Counted from the first letter of the stretch, positions 25,926 to 34,283 are shown. The stretch: 64,000 nt of DNA from Eubacterium sp. UBA3782 (GCA_002368795.1 DFFG01000075.1:252-64251), one strand, 5' to 3'. The notes: generated by a model from the letters alone, not told the origin. Program-made: numbers and translations.

Positions 25926-26714
25926 ATGGCAATGCTTGACATTCAGAATATTACGATCTCCTATAAGAACCATCCGACGGTCGTTGATTTTTCCATGAGT
26001 CTGGAAAAAGGTCAGATCATTTCCATCGTCGGTGAATCCGGAAGCGGAAAAACCACCGTTATCCGTGCGGCCTTTGGCCTTCTGGCCGGCGGCGGAAAGG
26101 TTACAAAGGGAGATATTCTCTTTGAAGGAAAGTCCGTTCTCGGATTTTCTGACAGTGAGTGGAGGAAGATCCGCGGCACGGATATGTCCATGATCTTCCA
26201 GGATTCCGGTGCGATGATGAATCCCACAAAAAAGGTGGGATCCGCCTACATCGAGTACATCCAGACCCACGAACACATCTCAAAGCAGGACGCTTTCAAC
26301 AAGGGCGTTACGATGCTGGAGCGCATGCGGCTCCCGTCCGGTGACAACGTCATGCGCAGCTATCCCTTCCAGCTCTCCGGCGGTATGCGCCAGAGGGTCG
26401 GTATCGCCATGGGTATGACCTATCAGCCCAAGCTGCTTTTTGCCGATGAGCCGACCTCAGCGCTGGATGTAACGACCCAGGCCCAGATCGTCCGGCAGAT
26501 GATGGAGCTTCGTGACAACTATGGAACGAGCCTGGTCGTGGTTACCCACAACCTTGGCGTTGCCTGCTACATGTCCGATCATATCATCGTCATGAAAAAC
26601 GGACAGATCGAGGACCAGGGCAGCAGGGATTACATGCTGCACGAGTCAACAAACGAGTACACGAAGAAGCTGCTTGACGCAGTACCGTCGATAGGAGGGA
26701 AGAGATATGTTTGA
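25926..26714 (+). CDS. ABC importer ATPase (NikD/DppD-like, short form)
   Basis: A 262-residue ATPase with Walker A GESGSGKTTVIRA (about 35-47), signature SGGMRQRVGIAMG (about 150) and Walker B LLFADEPTSALD (about 170). It ends soon after the ATPase core and lacks the C-terminal oligopeptide/dipeptide (oligo_HPY) Cys-containing tail of OppD and DppD. The length therefore fits NikD-type metal importers better than peptide importers. It overlaps the following ATPase gene by eight bases. With the riboswitch, the NikD-like size supports a metal or metal-complex substrate, but this is indirect. Confidence 0.9.
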   Translation: MAMLDIQNITISYKNHPTVVDFSMSLEKGQIISIVGESGSGKTTVIRAAFGLLAGGGKVTKGDILFEGKSVLGFSDSEWRKIRGTDMSMIFQDSGAMMNPTKKVGSAYIEYIQTHEHISKQDAFNKGVTMLERMRLPSGDNVMRSYPFQLSGGMRQRVGIAMGMTYQPKLLFADEPTSALDVTTQAQIVRQMMELRDNYGTSLVVVTHNLGVACYMSDHIIVMKNGQIEDQGSRDYMLHESTNEYTKKLLDAVPSIGGKRYV

Positions 26715-27684
26715 CGAAAAGGATCTGATCCTTGAAGCTAAGCACGTGACCCGGATCTTCCCGGCCGCCGGCGGCAGGGAGCTGCGTGCCTGCAACGACA
26801 TCAACCTGAAATTTTACAAGGGAAAGACGCTGGGTATCGTCGGTGAATCCGGATGCGGAAAATCGACTTTCATGCGATTCCTCGTCTCCCTGGATGTTCC
26901 GACCGAGGGAGAGATCCTCTTCCACGGCAAGGACATCACCAAACTGAAGGGTGAGGAGCTGCGCCAGAACCGGCAGCACATCCAGATGGTCTTCCAGGAT
27001 CCGGCTCAGTCCTTCAATCCCAAGATGAAGATCCGAGACATCGTCTGCGAGCCGCTGCTCAACTTCAAGCGGATCAAGCCGTCCCAGAAAAACGAGACGG
27101 CCGCACGGCTGCTCGAGATGGTCGATCTTCCTGCAGAGATGGCAGACCGGTACATGCACAACATGTCCGGCGGCCAGAGACAGAGGGTAGCCATCGCCAG
27201 GGCCATTGCCCTGGAGCCGGAGATCATCCTTCTGGATGAGGCAACCAGCGCACTGGACGTGTCTGTCCAGAAGACGATCATCGAACTGATCACCAAGCTG
27301 CAGAAGGAAAAGAACATTACCATGGGCTTTATCTGTCATGACATCGGTCTGATCCAGTCCTTTGCGCATCAGATCGCGGTCATGTATCTGGGCAACATCG
27401 TCGAGGTCATGCCGGGCGAGGATATCGGCAGCCATGCGATGCACCCCTACACGCAGGCGCTCCTCGGCTCGATCTTTGATATCCGCATGGATTTCACAAA
27501 GAAGATCGAGAGCATCGAGAGTGAGGCGCCAAGCCCGCTGAATGTGCCGAAGGGCTGCCCCTTCTGTGACCGCTGTGACCGGTGTATGGACATCTGCAGA
27601 AACGAGAGACCTCTTTTGAAAAAAATTGCGGAGGATCATGAGGTCGCCTGTCATCTATTTGATCAGGAGGGAAGCGAGGCATGA
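26707..27684 (+). CDS. ABC importer ATPase (DppF/OppF-like)
   Basis: A 325-residue second ATPase. Walker A is GESGCGKSTFMRF (about 44-56), signature MSGGQRQRVAIARA (about 156) and Walker B IILLDEATSALDV (about 176). Unlike its partner it keeps the C-terminal oligo_HPY tail with the typical cysteines (GCPFCDRCDRCMDICRNERP, about 287-306, and VACHLF), with an extra CxxC not always present. It starts inside the preceding gene and overlaps the next by four bases, so the whole set is tightly coupled. Confidence 0.92.
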   Translation: MFDEKDLILEAKHVTRIFPAAGGRELRACNDINLKFYKGKTLGIVGESGCGKSTFMRFLVSLDVPTEGEILFHGKDITKLKGEELRQNRQHIQMVFQDPAQSFNPKMKIRDIVCEPLLNFKRIKPSQKNETAARLLEMVDLPAEMADRYMHNMSGGQRQRVAIARAIALEPEIILLDEATSALDVSVQKTIIELITKLQKEKNITMGFICHDIGLIQSFAHQIAVMYLGNIVEVMPGEDIGSHAMHPYTQALLGSIFDIRMDFTKKIESIESEAPSPLNVPKGCPFCDRCDRCMDICRNERPLLKKIAEDHEVACHLFDQEGSEA

Positions 27685-29003
27685 AAAGATTGCTTGCAAT
27701 GGCGCTGACTACATTACTTCTGACATCCCTTATGGCCTGCGGTTCCACAGGGGGGAGTGAGCCAGCTGCAGACAAATCATCCGCAGAAACTGTGTCTGAA
27801 GATACAGCCGCCGCTGACACTGCAGATGCTGTTTCCACAGAGGATGCATCTGCAGATACCGTATCCGCACAAAGCGCAGCCTCCGGAAGTTCTTTGATGG
27901 AGAATCTGGAGGAGCATACCATTGCGGTATTGATCTATGACAGGACAGATGACGAGGTCATCTCCTTCCGCAGGTATCTGCAGGATTATATCGGAAGTGT
28001 TTTTAATGTGAACTTCCTCTATTCAGACAGCATTGCATCTGAGGAAGAGGCGCTCGCCTTTATCCAGGAGGCTGCAGATTATGGCGCCGAGGGCGTGATG
28101 TCCTTCAACAGCTACGATCTGGAAGCCGAAACGGCTCTCTGCGAGCAGAACGGAATCTATTTCATGATGGCTTCCGGTACTGTATCAAATGAGGAGTTTG
28201 CAAAGGCCGAGAAGAACCCCTATTTCCTGGGCGTGGTCGGACCGGGCCGTTTCATTGAGTACAAGGCCGGTTCAGATATGCTGGGGTATTTTGTCGAGCA
28301 GGAAGAAGGAAATGAATACTTCATCCTGAGCGGCGGCGGATGCATGGGCAACGAGATGCACTATCTCCGTACGGTGGGCATCCTGGATACCCTGCAGAAC
28401 GCCTATGACGTCACCTTTGACAAGACAACAGAGGAGATCGCCAGAAGCGAAGAACCCTACCATTTTGAGTCCGATGCCGTGAAGGTGGTCGTTGCTCCCG
28501 GATATCTTACGTTTCCAGAGGTCCTGGAGACCTGCGAAAAGGAATATGCGGAGCACCCCTATGGAAATGTACTCTCGGTCCTGCCCGCAGCAAAGATGCT
28601 GAATTCAATAAAGGGTGCAAAGCTGGGAATGGTCGACTGCTATTCCGAGGCGAATCTGCAGCTCTTTGCCAATGGACAGCTGCATTATCTGACCGGAAAA
28701 TACAGTTCCATCATCGGCCCGTCCTTTGCCGCCATGTACAACGCAGTGACGGGACATGCCGACGTGATGCGGGAGAAGGGAAGACCCTTCTATGCGACCC
28801 AGGGCTTCTGGTCATCCACCAGCCTGGAGGATTACACGGAAAAATATGCGTATGCCTCCAGCCTTGAGAAAAATGCCTACAATTACGAAGACCTTTCTGC
28901 CGTAATGCTGGCATTCAACAAGGACGCTACCGTAGCTGACCTGAAAGAGCTGGCAAAGGCCTACAGCTTTGAAAAGGCTGTAGAGCGAAGAAGCACAGAA
29001 TAA
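27681..29003 (+). CDS. Lipoprotein with type-I periplasmic-binding-like domain
   Basis: A 440-residue lipoprotein, last gene of the riboswitch operon. The signal peptide ends in a lipobox (LLTSLMACGST, Cys about 20). It is followed by an acidic Ala/Ser/Thr/Asp linker (about 25-72) and a globular domain starting HTIAVLIYDRTDDEVISFRR. The alternating strand-helix pattern and FIQEAADYGAEGVMSFNSYD resemble sugar-type (type-I) binding proteins, a different fold from the first binding protein. The ATGA overlap with the ATPase gene ties it to the transporter. It may deliver a second ligand, or sense or scavenge the substrate. I do not recognise a named family, so the fold call is moderate. Confidence 0.75.
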   Translation: MKRLLAMALTTLLLTSLMACGSTGGSEPAADKSSAETVSEDTAAADTADAVSTEDASADTVSAQSAASGSSLMENLEEHTIAVLIYDRTDDEVISFRRYLQDYIGSVFNVNFLYSDSIASEEEALAFIQEAADYGAEGVMSFNSYDLEAETALCEQNGIYFMMASGTVSNEEFAKAEKNPYFLGVVGPGRFIEYKAGSDMLGYFVEQEEGNEYFILSGGGCMGNEMHYLRTVGILDTLQNAYDVTFDKTTEEIARSEEPYHFESDAVKVVVAPGYLTFPEVLETCEKEYAEHPYGNVLSVLPAAKMLNSIKGAKLGMVDCYSEANLQLFANGQLHYLTGKYSSIIGPSFAAMYNAVTGHADVMREKGRPFYATQGFWSSTSLEDYTEKYAYASSLEKNAYNYEDLSAVMLAFNKDATVADLKELAKAYSFEKAVERRSTE

Positions 29004-29056
29004 ACAAACGCAGCATAAAAAACAGGCTGTGAAAAAACATAGCCTGAAAAAGCAAA

Positions 29057-29097
29057 GAAGGATCGAGGGCCTTATCAAAGCCCGAGATCCTTCTTTT
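29057..29097 (+). terminator. Terminator of the importer operon
   Basis: GAAGGATCGAGGGC pairs with GCCCGAGATCCTTC, followed by TTTTG. A smaller CAGGCT/AGCCTG hairpin precedes it at about 29024-29047. Confidence 0.88.
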
Positions 29098-29149
29098 GCG
29101 TAATAAAACTTACGAGGAAATAGGAAGCAGGATTAATTTTGATCCAAAG

Positions 29150-29262
29150 CAGGCAGACCTCAGTGCGGATGAAAGGGCACCAAAAACAGGCAGTTCTGCA
29201 ATGCGGATGAAAGGGCGCCATAACAGACAGTCCTGCAGTGCGGATGAAAGGGCGCCCAAAAC
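29150..29262. repeat. 37-bp tandem repeat, three copies
   Basis: Three copies of a 37-38 bp unit containing GTGCGGATGAAAGGGCGCC. They lie between the importer terminator and the convergent thpR gene. Confidence 0.8.
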
Positions 29263-29294
29263 CTGCAGGAAATATACCTGCTGTGACGAGGAGA

Positions 29295-29789
29295 TCAGTT
29301 GTGCCAGATCTCTGTGTAGACCATCCGCCCGTTTTTGTTTTCCGATTTCATCAGGGAGATCTTCTTGACCATCATCTCCTGCCGGGGTACGGCTACCTTG
29401 AAGGGCTTTGAGGAGGAGGCGTCGCGGATCAGGGTGATGTGGGGCACGAATTCCTTTTTGTCGTAGGGGATACCGGCTGCATCCAGCGCCGCGCGCAGAT
29501 CGCGCACGTAAGTCTTCAGCTTCTGGTTGCCCTTGACACCAGCCCAGATCAGGTTTCCAAAATTTCCGGATTCTGCAATGCCGAGCTTGAAAGGCTTAAA
29601 GGGGACGGAGGCCAGGACGGTCTTCACCTCATCCGGATCCCGCCGCTCGCCGATAAAGGCAAGGGTCAGGTGCATGTTTTGTTTGGGGGTATATTTACCG
29701 CCGACGCCCTGGGTCTTCAGGTCATGCAGGACTCCGGTGAGGGAATCCTTTATCTCATCGGTAAACTGGATCGCAACAAAAAGGCGCAT
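29295..29789 (-). CDS. thpR: RNA 2',3'-cyclic phosphodiesterase
   Basis: A 164-residue member of the 2H phosphoesterase (LigT/ThpR) family, which opens 2',3'-cyclic phosphates at RNA ends. Both catalytic HxTx motifs are present: HLTLAFIG at about 41-48 and HITLIRD at about 122-128. The start (MRLFVAIQFTDEIKD) and length are typical. It is a single gene transcribed towards the importer operon. Confidence 0.92.
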   Translation of the reverse strand: MRLFVAIQFTDEIKDSLTGVLHDLKTQGVGGKYTPKQNMHLTLAFIGERRDPDEVKTVLASVPFKPFKLGIAESGNFGNLIWAGVKGNQKLKTYVRDLRAALDAAGIPYDKKEFVPHITLIRDASSSKPFKVAVPRQEMMVKKISLMKSENKNGRMVYTEIWHN

Positions 29790-29880
29790 GGCATGTCCTC
29801 ACTTTTTTATCTGTTCCGGATGAATATCGCTTTCCGGTTTGTTTATTGCAAGCTGTTCCGTATCTGCTTTGTTTTGGAAG

Positions 29881-30417
29881 TCATTTCTTCTGCCAAGGAT
29901 CTCTTTTGGTATTTACCTGGATAAACTGGCTGCAGTATTCACAAGTGCCGCCCACATCCGCCGGCACACGATTGGTGGCGCCGCAGTGAGGGCAGACGAT
30001 GGCGACATAGCTCTGGGCCGGCCGGACATTCTCAGGCAAAATCACCTTTGTATTGTGCGTGTCCAGTTTGATGTCCTCCATCATTTCGCGCTGCAGGATC
30101 GGCACCAGATACCGGGCGATATCCTGGATGCCGGTGAGCTCCTCCAGCCTTTGTAAGGAAATACTCTCCTCGTGTACCCCGCCAAGCACCTGGTCGATTT
30201 TTGCCGCGTAATAACGGTAATAGATGCGGTAGATCTGCAGGATAAGACCGGCAAGGAACGGGGCTTCCACGATCATTGCAGCAAACACGGACATAGCCCC
30301 TTCCGGGATGGAATCGATCACGACCTCCATGCCGATCCAGGCAAGAACGCCCCAGGTCGCAAGGCCGATCCAGGTCAGGGGTGTATTTTTTCCTTTATAC
30401 GTCAGATAACTTTTCAT
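29881..30417 (-). CDS. Membrane protein with C-terminal zinc ribbon
   Basis: A protein of about 178 residues, function unknown. Two membrane helices lie near the N-terminus (about 14-33, WIGLATWGVLAWIGMEVVID, and 40-60). A soluble middle part follows (KIDQVLGGVHEESISLQRLE). The end is a zinc-ribbon-like pair of CxxC motifs: CPHCGATNRVP (about 143) and CEYCSQFI (about 160). I place the start at the ATG 30415-30417, directly before the conserved-looking MKSYLTYKGKN; the open frame runs 42 codons further but looks like translated non-coding DNA. The ribosome site is weak (GGAAAG). Confidence 0.65.
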   Translation of the reverse strand: MKSYLTYKGKNTPLTWIGLATWGVLAWIGMEVVIDSIPEGAMSVFAAMIVEAPFLAGLILQIYRIYYRYYAAKIDQVLGGVHEESISLQRLEELTGIQDIARYLVPILQREMMEDIKLDTHNTKVILPENVRPAQSYVAIVCPHCGATNRVPADVGGTCEYCSQFIQVNTKRDPWQKK

Positions 30418-30662
30418 AAGCAGATGTCTTTCCTGGCCAGGGAGGGCCAAAACAGAGGAACAAAGCTGCAGGATCCATCGGGGATTCCTGAATCTGAGTA
30501 TAGCACAGGGCGCCTGATTTTGACAGGTGCTTGCACAGGACATTCATGACCAACCGAAACGGCAGCCAAGATGCAGACGCGCACAAGGGAAGAGGCAGCA
30601 TACTATGTGCTCTGCGCCAGGAACAATTAGGCGTTACTGAAAGGAGAGCCTCTTTAGAAAGG
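30418..30662. other. Gap with nothing recognisable
   Basis: Upstream region of the zinc-ribbon membrane protein. No promoter of good quality, repeat or small gene was seen. Confidence 0.3.
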
Positions 30663-30714
30663 CATAGAAAAGGCTTCCCAGACCACCGGCAGTATGCCGG
30701 AGGCGGGAAGCCTT
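30663..30714 (-). terminator. Terminator of the small-ORF transcript
   Basis: AAGGCTTCCC (30670-30679) pairs with GGGAAGCCTT (30705-30714) around an inner CCGGCA/TGCCGG helix. On the minus strand it is followed by TTTTCT. It lies about 70 bases past the 18-codon ORF and suggests that a real minus-strand transcript ends here. Confidence 0.75.
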
Positions 30715-30783
30715 CCTCTATCTTAGTTTTTCCTTATCCGGGCGGATATGCCGCCCCTGGTCTGCGCTATTTTTATCTCGCAT

Positions 30784-30840
30784 TCAGAAACCGGTCAGCC
30801 CTGCCGGCATCAGCGGGATCGGATCAAAGATCTCAGCCAT
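30784..30840 (-). CDS. Putative 18-residue peptide
   Basis: The minus strand reads MAEIFDPIPLMPAGLTGF and stops. AAAGGCAGG lies about ten bases before the ATG. It follows the 33-residue ORF by 64 bases and precedes a terminator, so both could be on one short message. No family is recognised. The sequence is proline- and hydrophobic-rich, which would suit a signalling or leader peptide, but the call rests only on the start signal and position. Confidence 0.35.
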   Translation of the reverse strand: MAEIFDPIPLMPAGLTGF

Positions 30841-30904
30841 CACGTATGTACCTGCCTTTCGTTCAGCCTTTTTCCGGTGTCTGCTGCTATTCGGGAAAAG
30901 ATGA

Positions 30905-31006
30905 TCACATCTTTCCGTAGAATATCCCGTCATACTCCTCGCGGAGCTCTGCGCCCTCAACCAATGCAATACCAAACTTTTTCAGAAATTCAAATGCTTC
31001 CTTCAT
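30905..31006 (-). CDS. Putative 33-residue small protein
   Basis: A minus-strand ORF begins MKEAFEFLKKFGIALVEGAE and ends DGIFYGKM. The start has a very good ribosome site, AAAGGAG with nine-base spacing. The N-terminal two thirds look like an amphipathic helix. Just upstream in another frame a protein-like tail (TPEANRKNPGAPDNTYTDYE...) stops five bases before this ATG, so the ORF may be the last gene of a decayed operon. No family is recognised. Confidence 0.5.
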   Translation of the reverse strand: MKEAFEFLKKFGIALVEGAELREEYDGIFYGKM

Positions 31007-31249
31007 GACTGTCAGCTCCTTTCATAATCTGTATATGTATTATCTGGAGCACCGGGGTTTTTCCTGTTTGCCTCTGGTGTATCTCCTGTTCTGGTTACAT
31101 CATAAGCCTGCAGCCTGCTAAAGTAAAATACTTGGAATATTGCTTTGTTATATGAAAAAACTATGATAAATGTAAGGCCGCAGGCCGGGAAATGACATGA
31201 TGCAGGCAGTAGGCACCGGGTGTTCAGAAGCAAGCCTGACGGCTTCAGG

Positions 31250-31343
31250 AAGAAGGTTTTGGATGCGGCAGAGGGAAGGTATTGGAGGCGGCAGAGAGAA
31301 GATTTTGGAGCCGGCAAAAAGAAGGTTTCAGAGCCGGCAGAGA
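31250..31343. repeat. 23-bp tandem repeat, four copies
   Basis: Four copies of a unit like GAAGGTTTTGGAGCCGGCAG plus AGA lie just upstream of the DUF3737 promoter. The remainder of 31010-31250 is AT-rich with no visible gene. Confidence 0.75.
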
Positions 31344-31348
31344 ATCGT

Positions 31349-31377
31349 TTGTGCAGCGTACACTTTTATAGTATAAT
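31349..31377 (+). promoter_or_regulatory. Promoter of the DUF3737 gene
   Basis: TTGTGC and TATAAT separated by 17 bases, about 130 bases before the likely start codon. Confidence 0.65.
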
Positions 31378-31505
31378 ATCCAATTACAAAAAAAATCAGC
31401 CGCAAATGCTTGCAGTGAATGATGCTTACACATCCTGCGCGCTGTGCCAGGAATGCCAAGGCTTTCCTGGATGAGATGACATTATTAGAAGGAGACGTAA
31501 CGACT

Positions 31506-32369
31506 TTGAATAGAACAGAGATAAGAGTCACCCAGTTCGACGAAGAGAGAGCTCTGTACCATCTGCAGCACGGCGACCTGTATTCCTGCATTTTTGCAGG
31601 GCCGGCGGATGGCGAATCCGCATTGAAGGAGTCCAGGGATGTCCGTTTTACGGACTGCAGCTTTTCCCTTCGGTATCCGCTCTGGCATACGGATACCTTC
31701 CGCATGAAGAATACCACTCTCGACGAGCTGACCCGGGCAGCCATCTGGTATTCCCGGCACGGCCGGATCGAGGACTGTGTCCTTGGCGGCATCAAGGCTG
31801 TGCGGGAGTGCGAGGATATCCAGATCACCGGCAGCCGTATTGAGTCCCCGGAATTTGGCTGGAAATCCGCCGGGATCTCCCTGACCGATACCCAGGTCAC
31901 CTCCGAGTACCTGTTTCTGGACAGCCGGGACATTACCCTGGACCGGGTACAGATGAAGGGAAAATATTCCTTCCAGTATGTGAACAGCCTGGAGATCCGG
32001 GATTCCGTCCTGGATACAAAGGATGCCTTCTGGCACAGCCACGGCGTTACCGTCCGCAACAGTGTGGTCAAGGGCGAGTACCTGGGCTGGTTTTCCGAGG
32101 GACTGACCCTCATCGGCTGCAAGATTATCGGCACCCAGCCTCTGTGCTACTGCAAGGACCTGCGCCTTGTGGACTGCACAATGGAGGAGGCGGACCTGTC
32201 CTTCGAGTATTCCGATGTGGAGGCGGAGGTAAGGGGGCACATCGTCTCGGTAAAGAACCCCAGGTCCGGATGTATCACGGCGGACAGTGTCGGAGAGATC
32301 ATCATGGAGGATGCCGTTATGGATTGCACCGGGCGTGTCATCCTTCGGAATGACGGCAAGGCAGAATAA
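31506..32369 (+). CDS. DUF3737 family right-handed beta-helix protein
   Basis: A protein of about 287 residues with the repeating short-strand pattern of a pentapeptide-like or pectate-lyase-like beta helix (for example DVRFTDCSFSLRYPLWHTDT, DIQITGSRIESPEFGWKSAG, LTLIGCKIIGTQPLCYCKDL). This matches DUF3737, a family without assigned activity that is common in gut Firmicutes and Bacteroidetes. There is no signal peptide, so it is probably cytosolic. I choose the TTG at 31506 because AAGGAG stands about ten bases before it; the frame is open to an ATG at 31419 with no ribosome site. Confidence 0.8.
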   Translation: MNRTEIRVTQFDEERALYHLQHGDLYSCIFAGPADGESALKESRDVRFTDCSFSLRYPLWHTDTFRMKNTTLDELTRAAIWYSRHGRIEDCVLGGIKAVRECEDIQITGSRIESPEFGWKSAGISLTDTQVTSEYLFLDSRDITLDRVQMKGKYSFQYVNSLEIRDSVLDTKDAFWHSHGVTVRNSVVKGEYLGWFSEGLTLIGCKIIGTQPLCYCKDLRLVDCTMEEADLSFEYSDVEAEVRGHIVSVKNPRSGCITADSVGEIIMEDAVMDCTGRVILRNDGKAE

Positions 32370-32424
32370 GCCGGAATCCTCAAGAATCCAGAAACCCTGG
32401 ATGGCAGGATCGCAAGGAGCGGAA

Positions 32425-33129
32425 ATGACAACAGAGATCACACCTGAACTGAAAAAACAGCTGAGGCGCGAGGTCCCGGCCCTGTCTGCCGAGATCCGGA
32501 AACTGTACCGAAGCCTGGATGAGAGGTTCGGTCTGCACGGGGCGGATGTTCCGGTGACCTTTGGCTTCGATCCGGAGGTGCTGGGCTCCTACACGGCGCC
32601 GGGAGATCCGGAAAAGAAGGAACAGTTCTACTTCTCGCTCCTTTTTATCGGCTACCTGCATACAAGTCACCTGCACATCGAGGACAAGATGGATCTCTAC
32701 CGCCATGAGTATGCACACTACATGGCCGCACACATGGAGATCCCAAAAGAGTATGCCTGGCAGAGCGGACGTCACGGCAGCGCATGGAAGTACTGCTGCT
32801 CGCTGACCGGGGCCGTGCCATCGCCCTATTATAGCTTTGGCAAGGGACTGATCCGCCAGGATTACGATAAGGTGCTGAAGGATCCGATGAAAAATCCGCA
32901 CGTCCAGCTGCTGGATACGGCCCGCCGGGAAAAAGCCTATCAGGACAGCAGAAATCGTGTGGTAAAATATGCAGCAGGAGACGTCATAACACACCCGGAA
33001 TTCGGAGAGGGCATCGTGGAGGCGGTCACCCAGACCGACAGCTCCGTGCGCCTGACCATACGCTTCGGGGAAACTGTAAAAAAGATCGACCAGAAGTGGC
33101 TGCTGCGCAGCCAGTACAAAAAACGCTGA
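32425..33129 (+). CDS. SprT-like/zinc metalloprotease-like protein with C-terminal SH3-like tail
   Basis: A 234-residue soluble protein. The middle holds a zinc-protease motif, LYRHEYAHYMAAHM (HEYAH at about 93-97), with a further His in SGRHGSAWKYCC about 20 residues on. This spacing is like the SprT/WSS1 group. The C-terminal part (about 187-234, GDVITHPEFGEGIVEAVTQT) resembles the small barrel at the end of UvrD/PcrA helicases and CarD-like proteins, which bind RNA polymerase or DNA. The combination suggests a DNA- or polymerase-associated peptidase; this is inference. The ATG at 32425 follows AAGGAGCGGAA. It lies 55 bases after DUF3737, probably in one operon. Confidence 0.7.
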   Translation: MTTEITPELKKQLRREVPALSAEIRKLYRSLDERFGLHGADVPVTFGFDPEVLGSYTAPGDPEKKEQFYFSLLFIGYLHTSHLHIEDKMDLYRHEYAHYMAAHMEIPKEYAWQSGRHGSAWKYCCSLTGAVPSPYYSFGKGLIRQDYDKVLKDPMKNPHVQLLDTARREKAYQDSRNRVVKYAAGDVITHPEFGEGIVEAVTQTDSSVRLTIRFGETVKKIDQKWLLRSQYKKR

Positions 33130-33226
33130 GGATATGCAGACCAGGGATTCCGGTTCCCCAGCCAGATAAGATGGCCGCGGGTGCATGAAATAGATGCGGC
33201 GTAAAAGCATTGCGGAGAAATTTTGT

Positions 33227-34105
33227 ATGAACTTTGAATTTATTGTGGAGATTGTTCTGGATGCGGCGATGGATACCCTGAAGCTGGTACCCTTTTTGTT
33301 CATTACCTATCTGGTGATGGAGTATCTGGAGCGCAAGACAGAAGAAAAGACGATCAGCACCCTGGCGGGTGTCGGACGGCTCGGGCCGCTCTTTGGCGCA
33401 GCCGCCGGCGTCGTGCCGCAATGCGGGTTTTCCGCAGCGGCTGCCAGCCTGTTTTCGGGAGGCGTGATCTCCCTGGGCAGCCTGATGGCGGTATTCCTTT
33501 CCACCTCAGACGAGATGCTGCCGGTATTCATTTCCAGTGCGGTACCCATAGGAACGATCATCCGGATCCTGGCCGCTAAGTTTCTGATCGGTGCGGTGAC
33601 CGGTCTGGTGATCGATGCAGTCATTCGCGGCGTAAAACGGCTGCAGGGGAAGGAAAAACATATCCATGACCTCTGTGAGGCGGAGCACTGCGGCTGCGAG
33701 GAAGAGGAGGGAAGCATTTTCCTTTCTGCCTTAACCCACACCCTGCACATTGTCCTGTTTATCTTTATTGCATCCCTTGTGATCGGCGGCCTGGTGGAGG
33801 GCGTCGGAGAGGATGTGCTGACCGGACTGTTTACCGGACGTCCGCTGTTTGGCGTTGTGACAGCCAGCCTGATCGGTCTGATTCCGAACTGCGCCGCATC
33901 GGTCATGCTGACCCAGATGTATCTGGGAGGCATGCTCAGCGCAGGACAGATGATCGCCGGCCTGCTGGTCGGTGCAGGCGTCGGCCTTCTGGTGCTGTTC
34001 CGCACGAACCGCAGACTGAAGGAAAATATCTGTATCCTGCTCCTCCTCTTCGCATTAGGCATTTTCTGGGGCATGCTGATCGAGGGGCTGGGAATCGCCT
34101 TCTGA
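33227..34105 (+). CDS. ArsP_2-type (putative heavy-metal/arsenic) membrane exporter
   Basis: A protein of about 292 residues with eight to ten membrane helices. It matches the family annotated as putative arsenic efflux or 10-TM heavy-metal exporter (DUF2899/ArsP_2). The signature VVPQCGFSAAAASLFSGGVI is in the first half and is echoed by LIGLIPNCAASVMLTQMYL in the second half, showing an internal repeat. The loop between (about 145-165) is His/Cys/Glu-rich (KHIHDLCEAEHCGCEEEE), a likely metal-binding stretch. The start at 33227 follows GGAG. No arsR-type regulator is adjacent, so the metal is not known. Confidence 0.82.
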   Translation: MNFEFIVEIVLDAAMDTLKLVPFLFITYLVMEYLERKTEEKTISTLAGVGRLGPLFGAAAGVVPQCGFSAAAASLFSGGVISLGSLMAVFLSTSDEMLPVFISSAVPIGTIIRILAAKFLIGAVTGLVIDAVIRGVKRLQGKEKHIHDLCEAEHCGCEEEEGSIFLSALTHTLHIVLFIFIASLVIGGLVEGVGEDVLTGLFTGRPLFGVVTASLIGLIPNCAASVMLTQMYLGGMLSAGQMIAGLLVGAGVGLLVLFRTNRRLKENICILLLLFALGIFWGMLIEGLGIAF

Positions 34106-34230
34106 CGAGAGAGGATGCGACCTGTGTAATTGGGGAGGCTGTCTTCTTTTGTTTTCCTGATAGCAGCCATATAACGAAAGAAAGGCACGGAAGAAAAGTC
34201 CGGAAGAAAGGCAAGGTCCTTTGGGACAGA

Positions 34231-34283
34231 AAAACCCGGCGTTTCCATGACATGGAAGTGGTCATGGAAACACCGGTTTTTTT
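34231..34283. terminator. Bidirectional terminator
   Basis: CCCGGCGTTTCCATGAC pairs with GTCATGGAAACACCGG and is followed by TTTTTTT; the opposite strand also ends in a T-run. It ends the ArsP_2 operon. The rest of 34106-34420 shows nothing else. Confidence 0.92.
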
